Shown here one piece after another: positions 8,261 to 21,455 of a DNA stretch of 64,000 nucleotides. This DNA is from Epiperipatus broadwayi (taxonomy: Eukaryota > Onychophora > Udeonychophora > Euonychophora > Peripatidae). The notes beneath the pieces were generated by a model, which worked only from the letters and a program-made list of their open reading frames with translations, was not told the DNA's origin and ran no database searches. The number at the start of each line of letters is the position of its first letter. Position 1 is the stretch's first letter. The stretch spans positions 1,429,336 through 1,493,335 of the forward strand of contig JAQFVV010000014.1 of assembly GCA_028023455.1 (NCBI GenBank), read 5' to 3'. The position numbers and the translations under genes were made by a program.

Positions 8261-10195
8261 ATGATAATAGTAATAAAAATAAATAATAATAATAATAAAG
8301 TTCTACATATTGATGCGCATTTACTAATAATTACGTTTCTTCATAAAGCCATCAATTTAAACATAGGAATTGTCTACATCCCTCCAGGTTCCACTATAGT
8401 AAACAGAATTATTCAAACACTTTATTCCATATTTGCAAATGCTGTGTATCTGACAATTATCTTAGGAGACTTCAACATGACATACCAGACCTTTACCAAT
8501 AAATGGTTACATCAATTATCATTCCCGATGATGAGTGGGAGAGGCTTTCTGCCAGGGAAGGCTGTGTCATTTAACAATGGTAGACAAAAATCACTTATAG
8601 GTCTGGTCTTTCTATTCGCCATCATTACACAACATGATAAATATTCAACTGAAGAACTCGCCTCTCTGATCATGCAGCTGTTTTGGTGACATTGGATATT
8701 AATTTTGATATCAGGACAACTATTAATATGGGAAGAACCATCAGAGTTTTTCTACCATCACGTACACCAGAATACCTTTTCTCAGAGATATACATATATC
8801 TTCAAAAGTTGAAAGGTATTGGAGTGGATTCAGTACAAGCATGGTGTTCTTTTTTTAGTCTACTTTCATTCAACATTAATCATCTCACCAGAGCATCAAC
8901 ACCCCCAACAAAATTACTAAAGCTAATGGATGACACTGACAAAAAAAAATATTGTGACTTTCCAATCAAATCATGACATCTCAGTTTAATAGTTTTAAAG
9001 AAAACATATCAATTGCCAACAAACCAGCTTAGAGAATATATCTCCATTAACAAGAAATGGATATACTTAAATAAGCCACATATGTGTACCAGAAACTTCA
9101 TTAGATGGATGTTGGGACACCTCTCCCAAGTTTGAGTTCCAACAGCTATTAAAATTCAATCTGACATTGTCTGTGAAAATTTTATGTTAGAGAAACTCTA
9201 CACTTTCTATAGAGAGAAATTCCAGGGAGTCTCCTCGCTAAATCTACCAACATTTTTACATGATAGATTATAAAATGAAATTAATATTACCTCAAAAGAC
9301 TTCATTCAAAAATAGAAGCAATACCAGACTCATGTCATCCCGGTATTGACAGAATTCCCCAAATTTGTATACAAGCATCTTGATAAAATCACAGCACAAT
9401 ACATGCTTAACCTAGTCTCTTACCTTGCTAAAGACATCTATAAATTACAGGGCTTAAATCAAATTATGCTTGTGCCATTCATGAAAAAGAAACAGTCTCA
9501 AACACTAAAAACCTATGTCCCAATTTCAATGTGCTCCCTTGGCATAAAGATAAAAAGACAAAATAGAACTATTCATTATACCAAACCTAACAAAAATGCA
9601 ATTTTCCAAAAAAAGATAATCCTCGACAGGACAGGCGGCTTTTCTATTCAGGTCAACTGTAGAAACTGTTAAGGAAAAAAAAAATAGAGTCAAATTGTCA
9701 TTCAACTAGATATTGAGTTCACATTTGACATGATATTCATCAGTATTCTTCTTAAAACTCTACAAAAATGTTCAGTTCCCAATGCCTATCTAAACTTGCT
9801 AGCTAACCTCCTTTTAAACTGGGAGATTTATGTTGTCCTAATTGGAAACACCTCACCTCCAATAATGCCTCATCAGTCCATACCACAGGACTCACCTCTC
9901 AGTGTCTTATTGTTCATTGCCTGCATTAACCCTCTTATAAAAATAATAGAAAATGAATTTTCAGGAATCTATGTACCTAGCATTAATACCAATATCTCAT
10001 GCATTGCAAATATGGATGATATAGCAGTATTTCTATCATCCCAAAAGCAAATTTCCAAACTTCTGAACATACTATACAATTTTACAGAAGAATATAAACT
10101 ATCATTTAATATGGACAAATTGTGTGCATGGCAACTCTTCCTTGGTAATACCATTACTAAAGTCTTCAAAGGTAGACCAAGCCCATTTCTTGAAT
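8261..10195 (+). pseudogene. Decayed non-LTR retrotransposon ORF2: AP-type endonuclease and reverse transcriptase
   Basis: Frames in order give an apurinic-type endonuclease and an RT. The endonuclease shows GIVYIPPGS at about 8370 and IILGDFN at about 8457. SDHAAV, the catalytic histidine motif, lies near 8670 across a frameshift. A linker with FYREKFQGV follows near 9210, then the RT (VPFMKKKQSQTLKTYVPISM at 9475, PQDSPLSVLLFIACINPLI at 9885-9945). Motif C near 10005-10022 should be YADD but reads NMDD, and PQG is PQD, so the RT is doubly disabled. At least four frameshifts or stops interrupt it. The order endonuclease then RT defines an APE-type LINE; I cannot place the clade. No ORF1, no 3' tail and no target duplication could be identified; the element seems truncated at both ends. 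Confidence 0.82.
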
Positions 10196-10233
10196 TAAGC
10201 TTCTATTTATGTATTTACACCATTCACCTATGA

Positions 10234-11036
10234 GATTGCTCATACGGAAAAATTTCATATAATAAAATTTTTGTTTTAGACTTTTCATTATTGTAAGTAT
10301 ATTAATCTGTACAAATGTACTACACTGCATACAATTATCTACTACACTAATGTACATTTTAGTGTTAAAAATAGACAAGCTACATGAATTTGTAATTGTT
10401 TGTTAGTAAATCAGTGTGACATAAAACAAGGATTCTTAAACTTTTCTTTTTACTCTTAGTGTTTTGTTGGGTTTTTTTTTTTTTTACAAGTTATTTGTGA
10501 TCCAAAACAAGCATAAAATTTATGTATATAATTTCAATATATGAATTAACTGATGTTTAATAGCTATTGTGTAAGCCTTTTTTTCTCCACATATATGATT
10601 AATTCGACTGCATACTTTCAAACAAAAGTTTTATTTTCAAATTTATGTAGTTTACCAAAAAATATTTCTTTATTTAAAAATAAGTGTAAAAATAAAAATA
10701 ATCACAATAAGTTAAATACAGGCAAAAAAAAAATTATTATTGCAGGATTCATACAAACTTTAAATAATGTTAACACTAGAATATTTTATATATTTTAAAA
10801 CTAATGTTACCTTTCATAGAAAGGATGTTAATAACTCCATTAGTTTGTTTTTTTTTTTCAAATTTGTTGTGACTTATTAAAGTGTTTATTAATTTCTTGT
10901 TGTAGCAACAATGATTTAAATTATTTATAAACAAATAATCGTTAATTATTATAATAACTTCACAATCTACTTTTTTAGTATATCATATATAATATTTAAA
11001 TGCAAGTGATATATATATATATATTAAACTAGATGT
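10234..11036. other. AT-rich non-coding stretch
   Basis: Homopolymers and short A/T runs only, ending in a (TA)n run near 11009-11025 that borders the next palindromic element. No coding or structural feature seen. Confidence 0.5.
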
Positions 11037-11307
11037 AATTAGAGGGGATTTAAACCCTATTTTTTAAGCTTCCTTTAGTCAGCTGCTCCATCTTGTACAA
11101 ACAATACACAAGACCACATACATGTGAAAAATACATGTGTGTGAGATGATGACCCAAACCAATTGATGAGTGCTGGTTCAGCAGAAAATATTTATATTGG
11201 AGATCATTTATGTTTTCACATGTATGTGGTCGTGTGTGTCGGTTGTATAAGGTGGAGCAGATGACTAAAGGGAGCTTGAAAGTCTGGGATCAAAACCCCT
11301 CTAATTA
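11037..11307. mobile_element. Palindromic MITE with about 100-base inverted arms
   Basis: The left arm starts TAATTAGAGGGG and the right arm ends CCCCTCTAATTA. Inside, TTTAGTCAGCTGCTCC faces GGAGCAGATGACTAAA, and ACCACATACATGTGAAAA faces TTTTCACATGTATGTGGT. The core of about 60 bases is not palindromic. No protein is encoded, so it is a non-autonomous foldback element. It sits in TA-rich DNA, hiding any short target duplication; the superfamily is undetermined. Confidence 0.75.
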
Positions 11308-14300
11308 TATCATATATAAAAATGATGATAGTTATTTTAAAATAAGAAGACAATAAAATTCTGAATCTGATAAATATGTACCATTAAATTCATTTTTTAA
11401 TTATAAAAACAATTTTTAATTTTTGATATTTTAATTATATTTTTAATTATTTAAATATATTGGTATATGTATATATTTAATTTTTCCAAATGAATATTTT
11501 AGCTTTTTTATTTTATTTTTTTAAAAAGTCTAATAATTTTCAAATAATTTAATCAGTTGTCATTTTTATATGTATTTTTATAAGATTAATATTTAGAATC
11601 TTAAATGTGAATATAAAGAAGAAATAAATAATTGCCAAACAAAACGTTTACATAATAAATAAATATCAAGTAATAACAATAATTTAATTTTTATTTGTTT
11701 CAAAAAATCGGACTTTATATACATAATTCTACCAAAAATAAATAAATTTATATTTTAAGTTATCGTTTTGTATCTCCATATATTTATCTTTCTCAGTGTC
11801 TGTTTTCTAAAATAATAATAATGAGATGTAGAAATTATTTACATTGATATATCAGAAATTTGTCAATTTTTCTACCTACATAGCGACCCCTTGATAGTTA
11901 CTTTTAATTTATTGTTGTAGTGAATGTAACTAGTCTAACAGTCTTGTTACTTTATTTAATAGTTAGTTTAGTTTGCAAATTTTTAAAGTCAGTTATTGTA
12001 AGAAATATTAGGAATTATTAATTTTTAGACAATTACGCTCAACTCTTGAGCTGCAGATTAGGAATAATATTGTGCGTTTTGCGTTCTTATAGGTTAATTA
12101 AAAACTATTTGTGCGTATATGTATTTTGATAAACAAGTCAACAATAAATAAATAAAGATGTCTTTAATAGACGAACCAGTTTAAAACAGTAAAGCAAAAT
12201 TGAAAACCTTTATTTAAATTTACAACTTTTTTTATATTTAGTAATTAGTTCTTTTCGTAATTTACTTTAATTTAGATTTTGATACATTATTGATTCATTT
12301 TACAAAATATATACCTAGAAAGATATACGCAAACTTTTGTGTAAATTATAAGTTACAATAATAATGGCATTGCATGAAACATATATATAATACTGCCCAT
12401 ATGTATTTTTTTTTTTTTTTTTTTAGTTGACATCGTTATAAAGTAAATGCACTTTAAATCTTATATATATATATTTTTAATGGGTGTTGGTGTGTTTATA
12501 TATATATATGAATGGATTATCATCATCATAAGAAACAGCCAAAAATAATATAGTCATTTTATGTTCAGAAGGTAAAAAAAGAGAGAGAGAGAGCATGAAC
12601 ATACAAATTCAGTCATTTTGCAATATGTATATCTTATTATTTTCATATGCTTTTTTTTTTTTTTAAATAACAATAATAATTAAAAGTTGACAGTTTTAAA
12701 ATAAACTTTATGAGGTCTTTTTAATTAGCTCTCATTTTATGTGGTGGCAGTTACTGTACTTTAAGGGCAATCATTCTAACTAGTCCGTCTTTCTAATAGC
12801 CTTCCATTATTCATTTGTTATATTCTTTGTGAAATTAGTTTGATGAGAAGAACTTCGAGGAATGCTTTACAATTTCATGATTGTAAGAGCGTGGACCTTC
12901 TTAATGAACTTTTTATCTCAGGCAATTGGATATTGAAGAAATGTTTTGTGGCATGGTAGTAGAAACTAAAAAAAAAGAGTTGATATATGTAATAGATAGC
13001 TGGGTGATTCACCACTTAGGCAAATAAAAAGTTGAGACAACTGACTGAGATGTCTATTTTCAATCAAACTTGAGACTCCATTAGAGAGGGGTAAATGCTG
13101 ATGAGCTTATTACACTAGTTAAGAGCCTTTATATTATTACACCAGGAGAAAGTATTGTTCTCTTTCTTAATATCTTCTAAAAGTCAGATATAAACTTAAG
13201 CTTTTTTGATTGCGTAATTCGTTAAATTTTTGTTGCAAAGATGAAAAGGAATTTTAATTTTAAAACTTTGAAAATATTATTAACATCTTCGATGACAGTC
13301 GTAGTGCAATAAAACCAATAATGCAAAAACTTTTACAGAATCGGTGATATTATACATACTGCAAATTACTTTTAATAGAAAAAATAAATAATATTTTCTT
13401 AGATAATGTTGACAAATTTATATTTAATTATTTCATGATAGTTGTTAGTTAAACCTGAAGGGGGCAGCTGTGACTTGACATCTGCCCATTTTTTTTTTTT
13501 TTTCAGAAATTGATAAATTTGGTCATCTAATTTGCCTGAAATGATAGTCAGAATGATAACTCATCCCTTTGTGTAATTACCTATTCCTCCACCCTCTTTA
13601 GTTTTTTTTTTTTTCCACCGCCCACAAGAATGTTAGATATATTCACATTTATGTTTTTGGTGACATGTTAACACTTTGATTTCTAGGCATAACAATGAAA
13701 GTTATTTTCAATTATGTTTTGTTTATATTCTTGTGCTATGTATTATTTTCACTATTTTTGAAACTAAAGGGAGGCAACTTTAGTTAATTATTGAGTGGGC
13801 TGGGTAAAAGGCGTTCTCTGTCTTTAGAAGCCGTCCAAACTGTAATAAATCTTGCCTTACAAATCTTTTGATGCATAGATACAATCATCAAGTTCTTTTT
13901 GCTCTCTGGTGTCAAATTTAGCTGTTCCTAAGAAGAAGAAAAAATCTATTTTAGTTGTTAACATGCACACATGTAACAACATTTATTAACAATTCCTTTT
14001 TTCCTGAATGTTAAACTATGTCGCTCTCATATCTCAACCCATTATTTAGAGCTATTTCAATCGAATTATTTCATAGTTACATACTTATCTTATGTTCGTT
14101 TTATTTATATGTTGAATCTGATATGTGTGTGTGTGTGTGTGTTTGTGTTCACACTACTGGTGTTTATTTAAATAGTCAGGTGTTGGCGCAGTATTGCAAA
14201 TTGAACATAAATCCAGTTTAAACATGAAATCCTGTTTTCTAACTTAGTAATCATTTTAAAATTTGGCAATAACTAACTTCCAAAAATATACCTATCTATT

Positions 14301-15545
14301 TTTAAATATATATATATATTTATTTAATTAATCGATTAACATATTTTAAACTCATAGCAAATAAATGGGAAGACTATAATGTGATCTGCACAAAATAATT
14401 AAATATTAAAGGTTGTCATCCTGGCCTACATTTATATTCTTCAATAAAGCCATGCAATTGTAATAAACACAATCTAATGTTATTAGCAGTTGTTTATTTT
14501 GATTATTCTATATACTCCAGTACACCTGCTTTGAGAGCTTTAATGTATTTGATTGTAATTTAATTTCTTTTATGTATTTACATTTTTGTGAGTTCTATTT
14601 TTATTTTATTTTATAAAATATGTCAGAGTAAGTTGTTTGTTGTTTTTTTATCTTTCTGCAAGTCAACTTAAAATTTGCTATTTCATATTGGGGAATTTTT
14701 TTAAATAATAAAGCTAGAACATATCTGTTGACCATAACCATTTCACTTCATTTTATTTTGAAAAAATAATTTGTCCATAAATTTGCTAGGATTAATACCC
14801 ATGTTATTCCACAATTATACTATTCAATAAAAAAAATTGTTTAATATATATATTGAAAGATAGCAATTATATTATTTCTATTAATATGAGTTTTAAATTG
14901 TTAAAAACTTCAAAATCTTTAACAAACAATAGGCAAGATTTTATTCTTTGAATGACATTTTTTCTCTATTTTTTTTATTTAGAAAAAAAAAAAAAGGATA
15001 TAAACAGTTATAATATATTGAAGCAGTCGGATCTGAGTTCGATCCTAGCTTCATGACATCTAGCCATAAGCCTACTTCAAACCCTAGTACTAACCTTAAA
15101 TTTCCAATGCAATGGGCTTTATACGTTCAATCCACGCTGATTTCCATAAAGAAAAACTTACTTCATAAATGGGTATTCAAATAATTAGTTTCAGATTTAA
15201 ATTGATCAATTCTATTAATAAATTCATGATAGAATTATTCATGAATTTATGTATTATAACTGCGTGGATTGTGCATATATATTTGTAAATATTTAAATAT
15301 ATATAATTGTTTAAAGTTTCATTGCGTCGGGAATGTTCGATTTTATTTTTAAATAATTTGTTAAAAGTTTTATTGATTAAAAGCTACATTCTTTCGATAA
15401 GCTTTCAGATTTTTCTTTTTCAAAAACAACAGTTAAAGTTTTATTAATTAGAGAAAAGATAAGGATTTCCTAATTAAAATCATTTTCTGATTTTAAGACT
15501 TCATTTTCTAATTAGAAAATGAATTCAAGTTAATGAGTTTGAAAG
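11308..15545. other. 4.2 kb of AT-rich DNA without recognised genes
   Basis: Contains T runs (12406-12424, 12651-12664, 13491-13503), short (TA)n runs (12464, 12499, 14313), an (AG)n run near 12580, and (TG)n at about 14124-14141. A fragment at 15030-15055 with GAGTTCGATCCTAG resembles a tRNA B box but has no convincing A box upstream. No frames with family resemblance. Confidence 0.45.
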
Positions 15546-15559
15546 CCTTATCGAAGGAA

Positions 15560-15930
15560 TGTATCTAAAAACATTGATGATGAAAGAAGCACTAGCCTGA
15601 AGGCATCAGAGAGGACAGTATATATAGCTCTGAAAAGTTTGGAGAAAAAAAAAACATCTTTGTTGCAGAAAAGTGCCAGTAAACTATGTGCTGTTCAAAA
15701 TCATGAATTCAAAAATTGTTCCTATCATGATAAGGGGCTAAACATCAGGAATCTGGCTATTTGTTCCTGAAGTCCCCTAAAGATCTTCAATGAAGCTGCT
15801 AAATTCTTTCCGGACAAATCACGCTGCCAAAATCAAATAAAATGTTGTTCAAGTAATCAATCAAATGGTGCCTACATTTTTTACCAACTCGGACATGTAA
15901 CCTAAGAATCCACCGGAAGAAATGGGTAAT
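15560..15930 (+). pseudogene. Unassigned coding-like remnant
   Basis: From about 15570 one frame stays mostly open with two stops. It reads a lysine- and serine-rich stretch (SLKASERTVYIALKSLEKKK), then a cysteine/histidine-bearing stretch (KLCAVQNHEFKNCSYH), then FNEAAKFFPDKSRC. Base composition is less AT-biased than its flanks. It may be a fossil of a mobile-element protein or a lost exon. I could not link it to a family. Confidence 0.25.
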
Positions 15931-15934
15931 ATAT

Positions 15935-16860
15935 TTCCATAAATTTCTGGCCAGTTCTGAACTTTATTTTACACTCCCTTTTAGAGCTCTTTTATTCTTT
16001 AATGTAACAATCTTTATAAAACCTTTTATTCATGCTACTGTAAATTTATATCGTAATTCTCTCAATCTCTAGTCTTTAAACTTTCTCTTTTCTTACTTGG
16101 CGGTTCATTTACTATATTATATATATCTTTATCGTGTGATTTATTAATGTCATTTATTTTTAATTATATGCCAATAATCTTTCAACTCGATGATCTCCTT
16201 TGTTTCCTTTGCCTTGTGCAAATAGTAATATATTAATTCTAATAGTAATTCTCACCCATTAGAACTAAATTTACAGTTCTATCAATTATCGAGTCGAAAG
16301 AAATTATTAAATATGTGTTATTTTTATAATTGGCTAATAATAAATTATTAGCTCCATTTTTAATCTATGCCCTAGCTATTTTTTGTATTCACCAATATGT
16401 ATTTATTCATATATAATCTTAAAATGTTTTTATTGCAAAAAGGGCCGATAAAGGATTAAATATATTTTAATTCAACTTTGTTATTTTCTATTAAGATTCA
16501 GGAAGGGCACGATGATTGGGGCATAATTAATATGATTTTACAAATACTTTAAAATAGTTTTCGTTAAAAGCTCATTTGACTTTAATTAATTTGATCAAGT
16601 CATCACGTAGAGCATTCTATAGGGGTTTTAGTATTCGAATGATGACTATCAAGTCATCATCTTCGAACGTTGCTGCTGTAGGGCAATCTTCCGCTCCGTT
16701 AGGCTGGTCAGTGATCATATTTCTGTTATTTAAATTATCGAGGAAGAAAGCTCTTCCTCTCCTGTTCATATTAGTCAAAGGGCATAAGACTTGTCAGACG
16801 CAAGCCGCCATAGGACTTCGATTATCGACTAGCCATCGTCTTTCAATTTCACTTTATAGC
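15935..16860. other. Non-coding stretch downstream of a reversed PLE
   Basis: No GIY-YIG endonuclease was found on the minus strand here, where it would follow the PLE RT. At 16580-16860 both strands are locally open and the composition rises in G+C, but neither translation resembles PLE sequence. It may belong to another, unrecognised element into which the PLE inserted. Confidence 0.4.
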
Positions 16861-16879
16861 TCATAATTCATCAGCACCA

Positions 16880-18340
16880 TTACCTCTCTGTTCCAGTAAA
16901 GCCTGCTCTGATGCAGCTCTTTTTGAATATCCATTATTATTTGTTCTGGTGCCGCTATGAATACATCGTCGACATAGCACATATATATTATGTTTGGGTC
17001 AATTGCATAATACTTAGTCAGTATTTGCTTTTCAAAATGATAGAGGAAAATACTAGATATTATCCCATTTATTGGGAGGCCCATTGGCCATCTGTCATTC
17101 ATTCTAAACTATTTACCATTAAATGCGGCCACAATATTTTGGTCCATCCATTTCAAAAATTCCACTATGAAGCTCAGCTGCCCTTGTAGGCAATTATTAT
17201 TTGTAAGTTCAGCTACAATAATGTCAATTGAGCTTTTATGGTTAATTGACCCATATAGCTCTGTTATATCCAGTGATGCAATACTAAATCCAGGTTTGAT
17301 TCTGCCTGTTTAATTTTATTAATGAATTCAAAAGATGAATTAATAGAATGTGTGCTAAAACCTATTCTTTTGAGGAGCCATTGATTTATCATTTTTGTGG
17401 TATTGATGTAATGTACTCTGCCGAAGTCTACCATCATTCTTAATGGTGCATTAAGTTTATGTAACTTAATATTAGTGAAGACTCTTGGGACATAGATGCA
17501 GATAGAAATATATGATAATATTGGGCTTTTGAGAAGGCCTTGTTGCAATGTTTGTGACATATAAATGCTATAAATTTCCTTTATTTACTTTATTATTAAA
17601 ATTGACCATCTCTTCAAATTTCAAATTGCCAATCTGATTATTAATTTTATTTAAATAATCTTCTCTGTTTATTACAATGCATCTATTCCCTTTATCTTCT
17701 TTAATACAAATGATATTGTTGTCTGTTACAAACTTTTTTATTTTAATTTTAGTGCTCTATTCATCTATGTTCCAGGTCAGTGGTTTGTGTTGGATAGCCT
17801 TTGTGAGTTTGTTGATGAACGTGTCTTTTTGGGGATTGTTCATAACATTTGCTTCTACATCTGCTATTAACTCCATCATAGGATATCATCATTGGCTGCC
17901 TATGAACCTCAGTCCAATTTCCAGTATGTTACACACCTCTGTGGGCAGAGTTTTATTAGTGAGGTTAACGTATGATGTTTTTCTTTCTTCAATGTTGATG
18001 TTTTATTTATTGGCAAGAAACGAGAACTTCCATTTAAATTTACATGAAAGTTTTGTATTTATTAACAATTTGCTGCAGGACTGTGATATTTTCATTGATT
18101 CTCTGCCATCGTTTTGTATCTTTCTTTAAGGCATTATTACATCCCTTTATAATTAATTTAAGTAGAGTTCACTGCACTTGCATTTTTATTCTGTTAAAGT
18201 TCTGTATTGATTTGTTAATTGTAACTTCACAACAATTTGGGAATACTTGGAACCGATCACATTTCTGCAAAAACTCTAATCTCTGTTGTAACATACAAAT
18301 GGAAATGCCGAGGCATAATACATGTGTGTACTGTATGTCT
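16880..18340 (-). pseudogene. Second PLE, minus strand: N-terminus and reverse transcriptase with intact YVDD
   Basis: Reading downward from about 18340, a helical N-terminal region (LQQRLEFLQKCDRFQVFPNC; later INENITVLQQIVNKYKTF) leads into VNLTNKTLPTEVCNILEIGLRF near 17900. Next come DVEANVMNNPQKDTFINKL, then the conserved block KEDKGN followed by INREDYLNKI (about 17640-17700), then KLHKLNAPLRMMVDFGR. Motif A is SLDITELYGSIN near 17250. Motif B is GLPINGIISS, where the family norm has a GSP-type turn. Motif C is CYVDDVFI at about 16965, intact. Similarity stops near 16885, and no thumb, linker or endonuclease follows, so the copy is truncated or belongs to an endonuclease-lacking lineage. 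Several in-frame stops and shifts mark it as dead. It is clearly a different PLE family from the one at 2-7 kb. Confidence 0.85.
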
Positions 18341-18348
18341 AGATTCAT

Positions 18349-18604
18349 AATTGAAATAAAATCTTTGTTTTTTACTTCACCTTTGAGTGGTAAGTTTTAA
18401 ATTGTGCTTTATGAAAGAAAACTTTGCATAGATTACCACCAAATTTCACTAAAGTATGCTATGAATATAGAGATTTAAGTTTTCTGAAAGTGCTCTGCCA
18501 TATAATTCTTTTCTAATAATAATAAGCTTCACTTTTTTGCAGTAAAGTACAATTTAAAACTTACCACTCAAAGGTGAAGTAAAAAACAAGGATTTTATTT
18601 CAAT
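18349..18604. mobile_element. Palindromic MITE, about 256 bp
   Basis: Left arm ATTGAAATAAAATC through TTTTTTACTTCACCTTTGAG and on to GGTAAGTTTTAAATTGT; the right arm is its reverse complement, ending GATTTTATTTCAAT. Arms of about 65 bases agree almost perfectly, which suggests a fairly recent insertion. The centre of about 125 bases is unique. It lies just upstream (in PLE sense) of the reversed PLE N-terminus. Confidence 0.75.
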
Positions 18605-18609
18605 TTGTA

Positions 18610-20695
18610 GTTTAAGTACCAATTACTTTATTTTTTTTTAGTGCACGGTCAATAGAAGCATTTAATTAAAAAAAAAAAAACTCTTTTATTTTGAATTTAT
18701 TTACAGAAGTATTTATTAATTAAAGTTAAATTTTTAAAAAATTTACTACAATAAGAGTTATGTCACGAAAGCAATAAAGTCCATAGAAAAAATAGAAAAA
18801 TAACTGGATGAATTTACATGGTTAAATAATTAATAATGACAAAAAAGTTATTATTAGAAAATTTAAATAAATAATATAGTATCGGTTTTAATAATAATAA
18901 TAAATATATCAGTTTCTATTAAAATTAAATTATTTGTCTTTTAATACTAGAGATGAATAATATTGATACGCTTTAATCTCAAATGAAATTCTAGTACATC
19001 ATGTTTGATTATATGAGATAGCAAATCTAGTACATTTCATTGTGCACAGTGATAGAGATATGTGACTCTATTAGAGATGACAGTCTACATCTTGACATAC
19101 AATCAGTGTATGTTTTTAGAATTATTCTAGATTAATAAAGTTGATTTAATAAATATATACCCTATTTGAGGACAGACATTTTACTATATGTAATCTATTA
19201 TTCAATATAATGTATAAAGTATGATTCGGCAAAACATGGGTCATCCCTATATTGTAATTACAAAGAACAAAATACTTTGATAGAAAAATTTACAAATCAA
19301 CAACAGAGTGCTAGTACAAAGAAATAGGGATAAATAATATAGCAGATAATGGACTTCATATAAATAACAGAAAACATTGATGTGCTTTTTTTTAACAAAC
19401 ATGGATCTATTGACACACTAAAATGTTGAATATTAAGAACTCTATTAGATCAGATCATGTGCTTTTGGAATAGCAGTTACACTTCTTCTGGTTTTGTTAG
19501 ATTTTGTGTGTTATTTGAGTGTAATGTTGAAAATTTCTTCTGATTCAAAGTAGCTACAGAGTAAATTAAAAATGGAAAAGAGCTCATACTATTAAGCCTG
19601 ACACTTAGGAATCTTTATGAGTAATGCATTTTTAACAACATCCCAATTTTAGGGGACATATTAGAAATGTATTTGCTATTAAGTATAATATATAACCCTT
19701 CACACAACTACCTTGAATATATCTGCAGTACTTGTGTGTTGCAGTCATTGTTAACTGCTTCTGCTTTAGAATGATCTCTTGCCATTATTTTTAATGTGAC
19801 GGTGTCTATTTTGGTATTAATAGAATGGCAAAAACAGTGTTTTAATTTTAAAGCACTTCAAAATAATCAAATCTTCACATTTTAACACCTTTCGTGACAG
19901 TAATAGATATCTTAGATATTTTGACTGCAGAAGAACTCTTCCGATTTGTCATATTATTTCGTTCCTTTCTTTAATTCTTTTGTTTTGACTTTTCTTTCAA
20001 GCATATATTTCATATGATTTCTTTACACACTATTTTTTTCACAAAATATTGATATATTTATTTATTAGGAAGAATGATGTGATTAGAAATAAAATTTATT
20101 TTAAAAATCATTAGTTTTAGAATATTTTAAATAGAAAGAAATCTGTAATGCAAATCATTTTATTTAAAATAAATAACAAATATATGTGAGGACATAATTA
20201 TAAAATATATAAATATTTAATTAAATACTACACATATGTTTAAATAATATTATTAATATTAATTTTTATAGAAATTTTCATAACCTTTTAAGTGGTAATC
20301 TTTGGTGAAAAAATAACTACTCTTCTACTTGACATATGTTTCTTTCAATAATGATATCATCAACAACCTGTCACTAAATGTAGGAATACTTTTTTCTGTT
20401 TGAGTACAATTGCAATGCTCAACAAATTTAAAAGAGATTTAACTAAAACATATTGGTAATAAATGAAGCAGAGCTTTTAATGAAATTCATTTTTTGCATA
20501 AACTTGTTTTCAAATAAACATTTAAAAATATAAATAATTAATTAGATATCACTCACAAATATATAAATAATATCATTAATTTGCCTGAAACTTCGTGATG
20601 ATGGTATCTTAGATGTGATAATATATTTGACTATTTCCATCATCTATCATTAAATGGAGAATGTCTAAAAAAATTTAAACTTTAAACTTTTCAAA
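18610..20695. other. AT-rich non-coding stretch
   Basis: Mononucleotide and short A/T runs only. No open frame of note, no palindrome and no tandem array recognised. Confidence 0.5.
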
Positions 20696-20696
20696 T

Positions 20697-20813
20697 GCAA
20701 ACAACTGTTAGTAATAACACACAAATAGACAACATAGATTAATTATTCTAAATTTTGTGTAATTTATTAAGCTGTAATGTCTATTTGTGTGTTATTACTA
20801 ATTGTTGTTTGTT
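20697..20813. mobile_element. Short palindromic element
   Basis: ACAACTGTTAGTAATAACAC (left) faces GTGTTATTACTAATTGTTGT (right). The pairing extends through ACAAATAGACA and its complement, giving arms of about 35 bases around a 45-base centre. Probably a small MITE. Confidence 0.6.
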
Positions 20814-20909
20814 ATTGAAAAATGTTAAGTAAATTTAATATTTTCTATACATTCAACATTTAATATAGATGTAATTCGATGTAAATACCTTTGATGGGTT
20901 TATTAAGAA

Positions 20910-21455
20910 AATAATTATTCATTGTCCATAAATAATATGCTTAAGCATGCTTTTAACTAGCCACAAGTCATATTTATAGCAATGTAACTTTGTAACAGGT
21001 GATGTCTATTATAGAGGGGTATTTAAATATTTCTTGTGAAAATGTAAATTATTTCATTCACACAATCTACTTTTTTGACAGAGATACAAGTCTTTTTTCT
21101 ATTAATAGCACTTGCATTATTGGCTATTTGCTAGGCTTCCTTTACTTTGCATTTTATGTCAGCTCTTTGAGCCATTAATGACCGGTATCGTATGTTCTGA
21201 AAGATATAATAGAAAGTGCAAAGTCACTGAAGCCTGGCATACAGCCAATAACGTACAAGCTATTAATAAATAAAAAAACCTTATCCCTTTATCAAAAAAG
21301 TGGATTGTGTTAATAAAAAAATTTACATTTTCTCAAGAAATATTTAACTACCCTGGTATACAGGATATCTCCTGCCATAATGTTAAATTTCTACAAATAT
21401 TATTAGTGGATAGTTGAAAGCCATGCTAAGCATATTATTTATGGATGAAAAAAAA
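20910..21455. mobile_element. Foldback element with about 250-base inverted arms
   Basis: The left arm begins near CCATAAATAATATGCTTA and the right arm ends with the complement TAAGCATATTATTTATGG. Inner parts also pair: ATTATTGGCTATTTGCTAGG with the right-arm segment around 21220-21250, and CAATCTACTTTTTTGA with TCAAAAAAGTGGATTG. The loop is about 40 bases. Arms differ by scattered substitutions, so it is older than the MITE at 18349. No coding capacity. Confidence 0.7.

Noticed and set aside
11163-11189. Hammerhead-like string TTGATGAG, stem TGCTG/CAGCA, GAAAA in the core of the 11-kb MITE
   Set aside because: C3 reads T, an unpaired G precedes the stem, and the residue at the cleavage position would be G, which hammerheads do not allow. 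Likely coincidence within a palindromic element.
14018-14221. 67-codon frame with a Cys-Val repeat
   Set aside because: The repeat is a (TG)n microsatellite; the rest has no resemblance to anything.
17677-18400. Plus-strand hydrophobic frames that could look like membrane proteins
   Set aside because: Antisense to the readable PLE N-terminal region.
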